NCBI RefSeq assembly: GCF_000234665.1
Contig: NC_018317.1
Coordinates: 157,285-221,284 of the forward strand
Source: Leishmania mexicana MHOM/GT/2001/U1103
Taxonomy: Eukaryota; Euglenozoa; Kinetoplastea; Trypanosomatida; Trypanosomatidae
Length of the DNA stretch: 64,000 bases
Reading direction: 5' to 3'
Shown here: positions 39,652 to 50,700 of the stretch, one piece after another
How the letters are laid out: each line of letters opens with the position of its first letter
How positions within the stretch are numbered: the first letter of the stretch is position 1
The notes under the pieces: model-generated
The model's input: the letters and a program-made list of their open reading frames with translations, nothing else
Told to the model about the DNA's origin: nothing
The model's database searches: none
Translations under genes and position numbers: made by a program

Positions 39652-41252
39652 GGCGGGGGAGAAGAGTGGGGGGGTCAGGGAGATGGGGGTTTAAGGCTGC
39701 GTGACACGATGGTCCCTGGTGGCCGCCCCCTTCGCGCAGCTCTTTTATTCCATACTCGGCGTTCGTGGCAGCGATTCTCTGCGTGCTGATTGGGTGCAAG
39801 AGATTGTCTGTGTCTGTGTGTGCGAGCAGTCGACCGTGTGGGGCTGCCCTTCGTGGAATAGCCAAGGACGTAAGGATAAGCGTAACGTGTAACGGTGCAC
39901 AAACCAACCGCCGCACCACCACCGGCGTGACGAGACGACCTGCGTGAGGAGAGCGAGTGAGCGAGAGAGTGGAGAAAAGGGGGGGCGACAGAGGTGTGCG
40001 CGTCGGTATCCGTGTGGATGGCGCGATGACTATTGTGGGCCACCCTGCTACTCTCGTCGACTCCTCCGCCTGCACCCCCCCGGTCTCCCTTCTGTGTGGG
40101 CTAGTCTCGGTGTGCGCTGGTGTATGTGTGTGCGTGCACTCTTTCTATTTCTCCCGTACGTTGAGCGAGGCGGCCTGTTTGTTGCAGGCGCTTCACACTT
40201 CGCCATGGACGCCACGAAGTGCGTGTCGAAGCAACAAAGTCACGAGGAATACGAATCGAGAAGTCGCGGCGACACTGCGTCGGGGGTTGCACGAGACCCG
40301 CAATGTTTGCGTGTGTGTGTGTGTGGCGAGAGATGGGGGGTGGGGGGATGCTGGGCAACGAGGGAGGCGGAATCGTGGCTGGGGAGAGAGAGCGGCGTCG
40401 GGAATGGTCCCAGGGCTCTTCCCTGCACCGCCGCCTTCTCCCAATTCCTCTTTGCCATGGCCGGTCTGCCTGCCACCCCACCCCTTCCTGTGCATCGATC
40501 GCTGCTGCGCCACTTTCTTGCGCTGAGCAGCACCCACACACACACACACATACATACATACCCACGCGTGCCTACAGTATCGCAGGCGTCCACGAAACAT
40601 GGAAACCGCTGGTGCTTGCACGCACTCCCCCCCTCACCGGCGCGGCTGCAGCTGCTGCGGTTGAACTGTTGCCAACCACCGCCACTGGAGCTCAGTCCAG
40701 TCGTCGTTGAGCGCACCCTGACATCCTTACCCTTGCTCTCCCCTCGCCTCTCACTACTGCTACTTTCTCTCTCTGTGCCTGCCTCGCCATATCGCCGGCC
40801 GTTACTGTTTTGGGGGACTGGAGTACACGTGGGCGCATCCCTGCTGTACACCTCCTCTTTCTCGATACGCACGCACCTCCGCCAGCGCGCCAACCGCGCA
40901 CGCATACCTGCACCCTTCAAAGCACGCGTGTCGCTCTCTGGCCAAGGTACAGAGACCGCGGCACATCCCACACACGTACGCACGCATAGACCATACATCC
41001 ATCACCCACCCGCACGCCCAGCTCAGACACACCATACACACCATACACACCCATACACACCCATACAAGCACGGCTAACCTCAGTATAGGCACCTTCTCC
41101 TTCACGCAGACTAACGGAAACACCGCACCGGGGCAAAGAGGTCAAGAACGCGAACTGGATTCTTCGGCTGCGTCATCATCCCGCTGGGCGGAGCGCGCAT
41201 ACACGCACACACGCTCGTGCTTACGTATTGGTGGCGGGAAAAAAAGGACGAC
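39652..41252 (+). other. Spacer, about 1.6 kb
   Basis: No gene supported. It has TG/CA tracts, purine-rich patches, a CT-rich tract (about 40720-40790), and a short ACACC(C)AT tandem at about 41025-41070. The acceptor for the PSP1 gene is probably an AG near 41107 or later. Confidence 0.5.
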
Positions 41253-44200
41253 ATGTCGTCCAAGTCAGCCAACACACGCGGTGCCGCTGGAAGTGGCAGT
41301 ACTTACAACGCGCAGCGGCACGAAGGCGGTCGTCCCAGCGCGCGCCGCGCCACTGCGCCGCGGCCGGAAGCGATGCCGAAGGGCACCGCCGCCGGCGCTG
41401 AGAAGGGCCGACCAACGAGCGTGCACCAGAAGGTGCACATCAGCGGCCCGCGCTCGTCTGCGCAGCGTCAGCTGTTGGAGGAGGATGCGCAGGTGCAACG
41501 CGAGCCATCGTCGTCATCGTCGATGCACGCGCTGAACGCGTCCTCCCCAGCCTTCATTCCGTATCAGTACTTGGAGCAGCAACAGTGCGGTAATGCTGGC
41601 GACAACGCCTCCGCCGCTGCTACGCAGAGCGTTTTCTCATTCACGGCCACGTCCTCGCTGATGTACATGGGCAGCACAGGCGGCGGCAGCTCCGTCTCCT
41701 CCCCGCTCGCCTTCGCGGTGTCGTCGAATGCGGGCCATCCCACTGCCATGCTGTCGCCTTTCTCCCCTTCCTTGGCTGCAAAGCAGGACTCGCTGCTCAG
41801 TAGCGCCGCCCTTGCCTCCGTCGCGTCAACCGCCGCGAGTGGCTCTGCACTTTCTACACAGCCGTCCGATCAACTGCGCGGCGCGTACGCGCGGGCAGCC
41901 GCCGCAGCCGCCGCTTCGTCCGCGCCGCACCTTCAGCACACCGATCCATACGCCTCGGTCGCCGCCGCGCCGAACTCTGCCGTCCCCGCGGGGACGGCAG
42001 CTGCTCCGCCACCCACTCAGTTGGAGCCGCAGCAGCGCTGTGCCACGCGCAAGACTCCGGTCGCGGCGTCGTCAACCGCCAAAGCCGTGTACGGACCGTC
42101 GGTTCCAGTGTTCCACTCGCAGTTCATCGACATTGCCACAGGCAACACCTCCATGACTCCTCTCGCCCTTTTACAGGAGCAAGCCGACGGCGACGACGTT
42201 GACCGCGTCAGCGAGGCTTGCGACGACCACCACGCAGGGGCCGAAACAGCACCAGAGCCGACGACCATTGGCGCTGCCGCTGCAGTGCCGTGGTCCCCAC
42301 CGACGCTGGCACAGGACAGGAAGGAGGGAGAGACGCAGAAGGTGCGCCAGGCGTCCAACTCGGCCAGCCAGCAGCCCTCGCAGCGCCGTATCTCGGCAGC
42401 CACCGCGGCTGTCCTGGCAAGCCAAGACGCACGGCTCGCGGAGCGCTCTCAGCGCTACGCCGAGGCTGAGCAGCTGCTCTACGAGCCGGTCTCTGCAACT
42501 ACCCGCGCCGCCCTGAGCGCGAATGGGGCATCTTCTCAGCGCCCCAGCAGCAAGAACGCGAACGACGCCGCCACTGCCAAGCCGGCCGCGAAGGCCCAGC
42601 GACACACGTCTGCGTTCACGACGGCCACGGCGAGCGAGACGGAGACGACCACACATGAGACCCCCAAACGCCGCTCACCCATGATATCCACGGCAACCGT
42701 CGGTACCAGCAACGGTAACAAGGCGCGAACGTCCGTCACGCCCAGCATCGACGGCGGTGCATCCACAATGAAGCGCTTACACACCTGCCTGGGGTGCACC
42801 GATGAGCGCACAGAAGGGGACCGGACGGGGTCGGTTATGGGACTAACCGGCTCCACGCGCCGCGGCCTGCCTGCTTGCGGCGATGACAGGGATGACGAGG
42901 GGCGACGCAGCGACACCGTGACCCCAACGACGACGCCGGCCAAGGTGCTGGCGGCTGAGAGCTCTCCGTTCGTGGCGGCTGCCGCTGCCTCTGGCGACGC
43001 ATCCACCGGCCGCGCGCACTGCCGCTCCGTGTCGCGGGAGGACAGCTCTGTTGCTCACTCTGAGTCCGGCTTGGGCGAGTCGACGCGGCACACCCGCGTA
43101 GTCCAGCAGCAGCACAGCAGCGGTAGCAGCAGCAGCAACGCCCACCTTCAGCGCGCCATGATGCAGCTCATTGCACAAATCCAGACGAACACCACCACCA
43201 AAGGACACGCCTCCTCGTCCGCCGCTGCTGCCACTGCCATCACGCCGAACAAGTCTAGCATCCAAAACGCCGCACTTGGTGAGACGGGTGCTACAGCTGC
43301 CACCCCCGCCGCCTTCAAGACACCTGAGGTCGAGCGGGTCCCGTCGGCCCGTCCTAGCGCGTCCAAGAACGCTGCGATCCGCAACATCACCACCATCATC
43401 CACACACCGAACACGCCCGGCGCACATCACGGCCACTCTTCTGCGGTCACGAAGACGACGATCACGTCGGAGACGTCGCGGCATCACCACAGTGCTGCGG
43501 AGACTTCGGTGCCGGCAAAGGACTCGCGTGGCGCGGCGCCGAAGGGCGCGCAGCGGTCGCTTGCAAGCTGCCTTGAGGCCATTTCACCTCAGCGTGGAGA
43601 GAGTGCGCGCAACAGCAGCAACGCAGCGGGGGCGGAGCTGGCGACCGCCACGTCACAGGGACCGCTGCCGTCGTCGTCCTCGGCGTCCTTCATGTCATCC
43701 GGGACTGCAGGGGCGATGCCGGTTCCGCGCTCGCAGCGACGTGGCACAAAGCAGGGGTCCTCCGGCGCCACTTCCGCAGCCTCTGCAGGTGCCGCTGAGT
43801 CTCGCTCGCTGACAGCGCGGGCGACCAACTATGCGGTTGTGATCGAGGGCCACATGCAGCGCCGTGTCACGGCTGTCTCGTCCGCGGTACTGAAGCGAGG
43901 AGTCTGCGTTCTGTTCGAGGAGGACCGCGGAATCGACATGGGCCGCGTCGTGCAGTGCGACGTGCTGGACGGTGATGGGGCTGCCGGCACGCTGGCCACA
44001 ATGGCCTCGGCGACATCGCCGCTCAGCCGCAAGGACCGCCCCGCACCTGTGCTACGACCAGCCACGGCGGAGGAGGAGTACCGCTGGCTGTACGCTGACG
44101 TCAAGGAGGCGGAGGCGACGTTGGAGCCGTGCCGCGAGGCGGCCGCGCGTCTTGGGCTGCCGGTGAAGGTGGTGGCGGCCGTGTATCAGTTCAACAAGGC

Positions 44201-44387
44201 CAAGCTCACCTTCTATTACGAGAGCCCCACGCGCGTCGACTTCCGTCCTCTGCTGCCCTCGCTTTTCTCCCGCTTCCACTGCCGCATTTGGATGGCTCGC
44301 CTGGAGACACCCGAGATGACCGCGGCGGCGTCTGGTGGTGTCGAGGATGGTGCCCCCAGTCACTTGCAGACAGAGAAGAGCGCTTGA
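41253..44387 (+). CDS. PSP1 C-terminal domain protein with long disordered region
   Basis: A 1044-residue protein. Residues 1 to about 855 are Ala/Ser/Thr-rich, low complexity and probably disordered. Residues about 859-1020 form a PSP1 C-terminal domain: NYAVVIEGHMQRRVTAVSSA, RGVCVLFEEDRGIDMGRVVQ, then LGLPVKVVAAVYQFNKAKLT and FYYESPTRVDFRPLL with FSRFHCRIWM. These lines match the PSP1 family closely (EDRGEDLGxV, YxFDxxKLxFYY). Kinetoplastids have several PSP1 proteins of little-known function, some linked to RNA or stress granules. An RNA-related role is inferred from that literature only. The ATG at 41253 (MSSKSANTRGAAG) is the first true ATG of the frame; the codon further upstream is GTG. 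Confidence 0.85.
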   Translation: MSSKSANTRGAAGSGSTYNAQRHEGGRPSARRATAPRPEAMPKGTAAGAEKGRPTSVHQKVHISGPRSSAQRQLLEEDAQVQREPSSSSSMHALNASSPAFIPYQYLEQQQCGNAGDNASAAATQSVFSFTATSSLMYMGSTGGGSSVSSPLAFAVSSNAGHPTAMLSPFSPSLAAKQDSLLSSAALASVASTAASGSALSTQPSDQLRGAYARAAAAAAASSAPHLQHTDPYASVAAAPNSAVPAGTAAAPPPTQLEPQQRCATRKTPVAASSTAKAVYGPSVPVFHSQFIDIATGNTSMTPLALLQEQADGDDVDRVSEACDDHHAGAETAPEPTTIGAAAAVPWSPPTLAQDRKEGETQKVRQASNSASQQPSQRRISAATAAVLASQDARLAERSQRYAEAEQLLYEPVSATTRAALSANGASSQRPSSKNANDAATAKPAAKAQRHTSAFTTATASETETTTHETPKRRSPMISTATVGTSNGNKARTSVTPSIDGGASTMKRLHTCLGCTDERTEGDRTGSVMGLTGSTRRGLPACGDDRDDEGRRSDTVTPTTTPAKVLAAESSPFVAAAAASGDASTGRAHCRSVSREDSSVAHSESGLGESTRHTRVVQQQHSSGSSSSNAHLQRAMMQLIAQIQTNTTTKGHASSSAAAATAITPNKSSIQNAALGETGATAATPAAFKTPEVERVPSARPSASKNAAIRNITTIIHTPNTPGAHHGHSSAVTKTTITSETSRHHHSAAETSVPAKDSRGAAPKGAQRSLASCLEAISPQRGESARNSSNAAGAELATATSQGPLPSSSSASFMSSGTAGAMPVPRSQRRGTKQGSSGATSAASAGAAESRSLTARATNYAVVIEGHMQRRVTAVSSAVLKRGVCVLFEEDRGIDMGRVVQCDVLDGDGAAGTLATMASATSPLSRKDRPAPVLRPATAEEEYRWLYADVKEAEATLEPCREAAARLGLPVKVVAAVYQFNKAKLTFYYESPTRVDFRPLLPSLFSRFHCRIWMARLETPEMTAAASGGVEDGAPSHLQTEKSA

Positions 44388-45565
44388 GGGCGCCATGCAC
44401 TGCTGATGCGGTCGGTGCGGCGTCCTCGCTTGTGACGTGCAGGAGCGAGGGATTGGAGCGAAGAGGTCCCCTTCTCTCCGTGTGTGCAGTGACCCACACG
44501 CATCGCGCTTTCACTCTCGCCCGCTCTCTGTCAGCGAAACCTCCACCTCTCCCCTTGCTCTCCTCTCCCCTCCCCCTGACGAAGGGAGAGGGCGAGTGCA
44601 AGGACGCATTGCCGTGCATCGGGTTGAGCAAAACGCTGTGTACGGTGTGCGCACGTCGTCAAGTTGCCCCGCTCTTCCTCTGTTGTTGGTGTCTGCGGCT
44701 GCTTCTGTGCGCGCTTGCCGTTTAATTGTTTGTTTTCCTACGCATGTTGTGCTCGGGGCTCTCGGCTGCGGTGTTTCTCGGCAACGCGCATGGGCACGAC
44801 GCGCCCACGTGGATGCAGGCAGACAGACACGCGCACGCAGACATGCATGGGTATTGAGCTTCTTCATTGCCAGCGCATCATCCTCACGCCCCCCTCTTGA
44901 GTCGCCGCTTTCTTGGCTTCTTCGCTGGGAGCGCACGGCCGCTGCTGTCGTTGTCGTGCCTGCTTACATGTGTGTTTCGCCTCGATGTGTTGATAAACTG
45001 TTCACCCCACCGCGCCGACGTCAGCGCAACGGAGCAGTGGGGAGAGGGTGGGAGGATGGGGGGGGGGATGGGGCGGGGCGGAAGGGTGTTGTCCCACTGC
45101 GCTGTCTGTTCTCTCTCTTTGCCCTCTTGTGCGCCTCAGTTTCTCTCGCCCACATGCCCCCCCCCCTCCCCCTTCCCCATCGTCTGTGCTGCCACAACCG
45201 TCGACCACCACGTCTACCGTGGCGTTGCGCGCTTCTGTTTTTTAAGGTACGCGTATGGCGTTCATTTGTCTCACGCAAACGACGTCCTCCCCCTCCTCCC
45301 CTGCCCCCCTTTTCACCTCTCTGCTGGCGTATTTCGTGCCTCTCTCTCTGTGTGCCTGTGTGTGTGCCTACGAGGGGGAGGGGGGAGTTGCTTGGGTGAT
45401 GTTCTCGCTCCTCCTCGGGTGGGGCTTTCTTGTGCGTTTTTTTTTTTTGGGAGGGGTGGGGGTGGACGACGGACGCTGCAGATACGTCGCACCGTGTGTG
45501 GTGCCTCCTCTTCAGACGGCATGGTTTTCTCATGCATGTGTCCTACACACATCGTCTTTGTGTGC

Positions 45566-45599
<34 letters not shown>
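45566..45599. repeat. TG dinucleotide tract
   Basis: A nearly uninterrupted (TG)n of about 17 repeats, one of the longest in the window, in noncoding sequence. Likely polymorphic. Confidence 0.9.
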
Positions 45600-45600
<1 letters not shown>

Positions 45601-47640
45601 GCCACTCTCTCTCTCTCGGACGGTTATTTTTCTTTCATGTATGCACGTATTTTGATGCGTTCTTCAAGAACGGAGCCGCATTGACCCCCCTCTCTCTCTC
45701 TCTCTCCCTCCCTCCCTCCCTCTCCACCCCCAACGCCGGCATGCGCGCATGGGTACCTTTGTGTTGGGTGGCCGGCGTGTGTGTACCGTGTGCGCACGGC
45801 TCTGGTGGCCACGTGGCACCCCCTCCCCCTTTCTTGCATGCCCATGCGTCGCTGCCGCGGAAGGAAGGGGAGAGGGGGGTGGGGCAGCAGCAGCAGCAGG
45901 AGCAGCATCGAAGAAGCGGTGCGCTGGGGTTGGTAATGTTGAAAACCATGTACATGTGTGTTAAACGGTGACGATGATGAGTGGTAAGAAGCGAGAGAAG
46001 AGGTTTGTGCATGCGTGGGCCTCTGTTGTTTGCGTGGGCGGCGTGGGAATAGGAGGGCGAAGGAGAGACAGACACGTCCTCACCACCACCACCAACACCA
46101 CCCGTCCGCGCACAGAGTAGTGAAGGTTGTGACGTGCGGGCAGTTAGATGATGGCGAGGAAGTCTTATACATGCGCATGTATACATATATATATATACAT
46201 ATACCTGTGTGTGTGCCGCTAAAGCACAGACACACAGACACAGCACGAAGATACTCTGTGATGGGTGGAGGCGCTAAAGGGTTGTACGTGCACGAGAGAG
46301 GAGGCGGGTCGGTGAGTCGTGGCCGCCTCCGCTGCGCGTATCCTTTCTCCCTGATGCATGTGCGTATATCTTTGTCGTCGTCGTCTCCCAGATGCATGGC
46401 TGTCGTGGCGCGTTCGGTGTATGCGCGTGCACGGTTGATGCGCTGATGATCTTCTTCCATAGACAGCACCTAAAAGGGAAAATAACCAAAAGGGATGCCG
46501 AATGGTGGCCGAGGGGAGGGGGAGGGGGGCATCTCTCTCTCCCCCTTTCTCCGTCTTCGCTGGTGTGCCTCCTCGTTCTCATCGCTGTGGTTGACGGCTG
46601 TGCTCTCTCCCTCTTACCGAGCACCCACCCACCCACCCACCCCACACGCGCACCTGAGAGCACCTCTTGATGCGTTAGTAGTGGTGAGGCGTGCGCTCTT
46701 CGCACGCACGGTGCGCGTCGTCAAGGCCGCAGTCGACAGAGGTGCGCGCTCTTCAGGGGCAGAGGAGAGGGCAAGGGTGGCAGTAAGGACTGAAGGCTTC
46801 ATGGAGTGCTCGCACATGCACTCTGTGTGCTGCCGTTTAGCTGCCATTGTAAGCGCCCATGCAGAGCGCCGGCAGCTGCGGTCAACACGCCGTGACCCAC
46901 CCCCTCTCCTCTCGTTATTCTCCCCCTCCCCCTCTGCTCCGCTCCTGCTGGCTGAGATGTGCGCCGACACACGTGCCCCACACATCGACGCAGCCGGCAG
47001 CTGACTTTCCGCACCGCTATGCCGTGAGCGGGTACTCTTCTCATGCGCTCTCCTTATCCGCTTTCTCTTGCCTTTGTTTATGGGTCGTCTACGGTTGACC
47101 TGCCCCCCCCCCCTCCTGTCCCCCTAGAATGTGACGTGCGCATGTACTTTTACCCTCACATAAACCTGACAGACAGCGTTGGCCAACAGGAGGCACCCGC
47201 AGTAGAGCGGTGCGGCGCACGAGAAAAGGGGAGGGGCTTGCGAGAGGGTACAAGAAGTCGGAGGGTCACGCGCGTTGGCAGTCTCGTCACCCCATCGCGC
47301 ACCCGACTCCTCGCCCCCCAGCCATCCACCGCACACGCACACACACACACACACGTAGACTTTCTTCTGCACACGCGTACACGCGCCCATTGAGCTGACA
47401 GCATCGCTGTCGCATCTTGCATGCTATCACAGAGTTCGACCGATAGATTCCTTCCTCCCCTCCTCGCACATACACACATACACACACACACGCACGGGTG
47501 TGGTCTATCTTGCTCACGCCACCGCGCTCCTTCACCGCATCCACTCTTGCGCGGAGGTGCTCCCCTTCCGTTTCGCATTCGCCTTCATCGTCACCGCTCG
47601 ATCCGCTGCTCGCCTATCTCCTCTTGGACGTGTTGACGCC

Positions 47641-47642
47641 AG
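47641..47642 (+). promoter_or_regulatory. Predicted trans-splice acceptor of the kinesin gene
   Basis: First AG after a CT-rich tract (about 47555-47630). It leaves a 60-nt leader. Confidence 0.45.
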
Positions 47643-47702
47643 CGCTGTGCTTGCTTGGCGGCGTGTTCGAGAGGGAGGGGACCGAACTCCTGCGGCCCCA
47701 AA

Positions 47703-50700
47703 ATGAGTAGTGCATCGTGCAGTTCACATGGCAGCCGCCGCCGCAGCACCAGCAGCACACGCCACCACCGTCGACTTGAGGATACCCGGTCGCCATCGCT
47801 GGAAGGCTCACGTGCCACGATTGCAGCAACGGTGAGTCACACCAGCGCCAGCGCACCGGATCGCGCTGCATGCTACGGCGACATCTTCGTGGTGGATGTG
47901 GCGAGTGGTGACCACTTTCATATCACGGTTGCCTTACGAGGTCCCTTCCATCCCTTGACGTCCGTGACGCACGGTGCACTGCAGCGCACCGTGCGCAACC
48001 TGCTCCTGGCCTCACCCAACACCCACACGGGGGACTCGACAGTGCAGTCGCACCCGCTTCTGCTGCTCCTGCTTGATGGCGTGCCACTCGATGACAGCGA
48101 TGCCGTGACGCTGCCAAATGGCGCGGTCGTGGAGGTGCACCGCGGCTCTGCCGACTCGCCGCCTCGGTCTGTGGCGCTGCCATCAGAGCAGGGGATGCCA
48201 CTGCCGTCAACCTCCGCGGTTAGCGCGGCGAGCGCACGCCTGTCTGCGCTGGAGGCAGTGAATAGCGACCCTACCGAAGAAGAGAAACTCTGGAGAACGC
48301 AAGCCACCCCGACAGCGACGACAGTGCCGTCTCCGCGCGGCGCGGGAGGTGCGCCTTCCAACGTCGGTTTACGGAGCGACGTCGACAACGTGGCTGGGAC
48401 CCGTGACAGCGCCTCGTCGTACGCGCTCGTGCGCACCAGTGGAACGGCAACGACCAGCAAGTCGAGGCCGCGGTGTGCGGTCACGCTGTTGTCCGCGTTT
48501 CACGCGAGCGCGCATGAGGACAAGCTCGTGTCGAGGCAGCGGATACCATCGTCGTGGCTGCCAAGCAGGCATGGCGGCGTTGGTGTGTCTGCACGGCTAT
48601 CAGAGGAGGAGACCACATCGGCCAGCAGGCAGGTGTCGAGCCTGCACACCGTCAAGGACACACAGCGGCCTTGGCACCGGAGGACCACCACATACAGCCC
48701 CATCAGCGGACATCCACACGTACATGAGGGCGACGCAGCTGTGAGAGGAGAGACTGCTTCTGCTGCTGGTGCACGCACGCCGTCCTCTGCATCATCAATG
48801 TTGACGCCGCACCTCTCCGCTGCCTTTACGTCGCCTGCCTTTAGTCAAGACTCATTAGCAGCCACCGAGGAGCCCCTTACACACAGGCGGCACGCACCGC
48901 CCAGCTTGCCCCGCGCCTCCGCCGCCGACGACAGGTCCTCGTCTACCTCACTATGTCCCCGTCGTGCAGCGCCCTCGGCTGAACCGCGACCGACGTCGTC
49001 CGCGTCGGATTTGGTGCCAGTCGCACTGCAGAATACCGCCGCGTCTGATCGAGGCTCACAGGCTGTGCCGGCGTCGGTCCTGCCTGCGCCACCCACCGAC
49101 CACCCGCAACTGCAGACGTCAGCGCCGCTACCGTCATCACCCCCGCTGCAGCTGACCGCGCAGGAAATCTACGACACTCAGCGGAGCTCCATCGCCGCCG
49201 CGGCTGCCGCCGAGCAGAGACGCCTCCTCACACGTCTGCAGCAGCGGTGTCGGGTGCTCGAGGAGGAGAAAAAGGCGCTGCTGACGGCGCGCCTTGGTGC
49301 GCTGAGGGCGCAGGAGTCCGCAGGCCTTCTGCGTGCGCTGCGAGAGGCCCAGGAGGAGACCGCCGCTGTGGAGGTGGATGCTGTGCGTGCTCGCCTCGGC
49401 GAGCATCGCGAAGACTTGCTTAGCCACTGGCTGCGCGTGCTGCAGTTCCACAAGGACACGCACTACGCCATGCCGAGCGCGCTGTTGCGTGAGCTGGAGG
49501 ATGAGGGCGAGGCGCTCACCCTTCACTGCCTATCCTCCATCGCCGGCTATCACACCCAGAAGGCCCGCCTGCAAGCGCTGCAGCGGCAACGCGTGTTGAA
49601 GGAGGCGGAGGTGGCTCGCCTGCGGTGGGAGGCCCAAGTGCGCCAGTGCACGGCGGAGGAGCAGCGCGGTTGTCTGCGGGTGGTGGCGCGGCTGAGGCCG
49701 CCAAACGAGCGCTCCTGGCTCCCTGCGTCGGTGCTCGCGTCCGCTGAGGCGGGAGAGCTCGACGGCGGCTACGGCGTCCGCGTGTTGGAGGGCTCGCCGG
49801 ATCCTGCCCGCGGCACCCAACAAGTGATTGCGCCTGTCCCGTGTGTGGTAGAGGTAACCGACCCGCCGCGCGATCTGCGTCGCCGTTACGCGCTCTGGGC
49901 GGCCTACAACGCCGCCAACGCAGGGTCGCAGCAGCGCCTCTTCGAGGATCAGCTGCAGCCGCTGCTCGAGCACATGTGCCGCACTGGGCAGAACGTCGCC
50001 GTCCTGGCATTCGGCGCTGTCGGCAGCGGCAAAACATTTGCGCTGTTCGGCTCCCGCGCCGCGCAGCTGCCACCGCAGTCCGTGAGGACAGCGAGCAAGG
50101 GTGTGCTGCCGCCGCAACCCCACGGAGTCGGCGGAGAGTCCGCCAGCGCTGGGGTGCTCAGTGACTTTGACCTCAGCAGCAGCCGAAGCCACAGCGAAGG
50201 CGACGACGTCGGCCGCATGCCGAACGGCGTCACTACCGTGGGGGCGCCGGGGCGCCGGGGTATTACCCGCTGCCTTGACCCCGCCGACGCGGCGAGGGAG
50301 GCTCAGGTGCTCGAGTTCTTGGCCGAGACTGAGGCTGCGAAGCGGCGGCAGCGCAGTGCGGAGCGGCACGCACGAGAGGAATGCGGCTGGCGGGAGCGGG
50401 CCGGGATCGAGGAGGGTGATGGGCTGCTGCCGCGCGCGGTGGCGTGGCTGACGGCGCACCTGCGCAGCGAGTCGCCGCACGGCAAGGCCAGCGGGCCAGT
50501 GGTGAAGTCCATCGTCTTCTCCATGTACGAGGTGTACAATGATCACGTGTACGACTTGCTGCCAACCCCTCCTCCGAGTGCTGCAGGCACCACTGAACCC
50601 GGCAGCAAGGCCTCGTGGGCGGCGTGGCCTCGATGGAACGCCGGGTGGCTGCCCGCCCCGCACATCAAGAACAGCAACCCGGGGAACCTGACGGAGCTGC

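Larger units (their letters stand above)
44388..47702 (+). other. Longest spacer, 3.3 kb
   Basis: No gene supported. Frames of up to about 320 codons are Arg/Cys/Pro/Ser-rich and come from simple sequence. It includes a pure TG tract at about 45566-45599, CT repeats (45691-45723), G-rich runs (45057-45080, 45430-45470), an AT tract (46179-46203) and a CA tract (47336-47354). The probable acceptor of the kinesin gene is AG 47641-47642 after CT-rich sequence. Confidence 0.5.

Noticed and set aside
41217..41252. Extension of the PSP1 protein to 41217
   Set aside because: The codon at 41217 is GTG, and nuclear trypanosomatid genes start at ATG; 41253 is the first ATG.
44437..45399. 320-codon open frame after the PSP1 gene
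   Set aside because: Arg/Pro/Cys-rich translation of simple sequence, overlapping equally open frames in other phases.
47655..47702. Extension of the kinesin to 47655
   Set aside because: The codon at 47655 is TTG; the first ATG is 47703.
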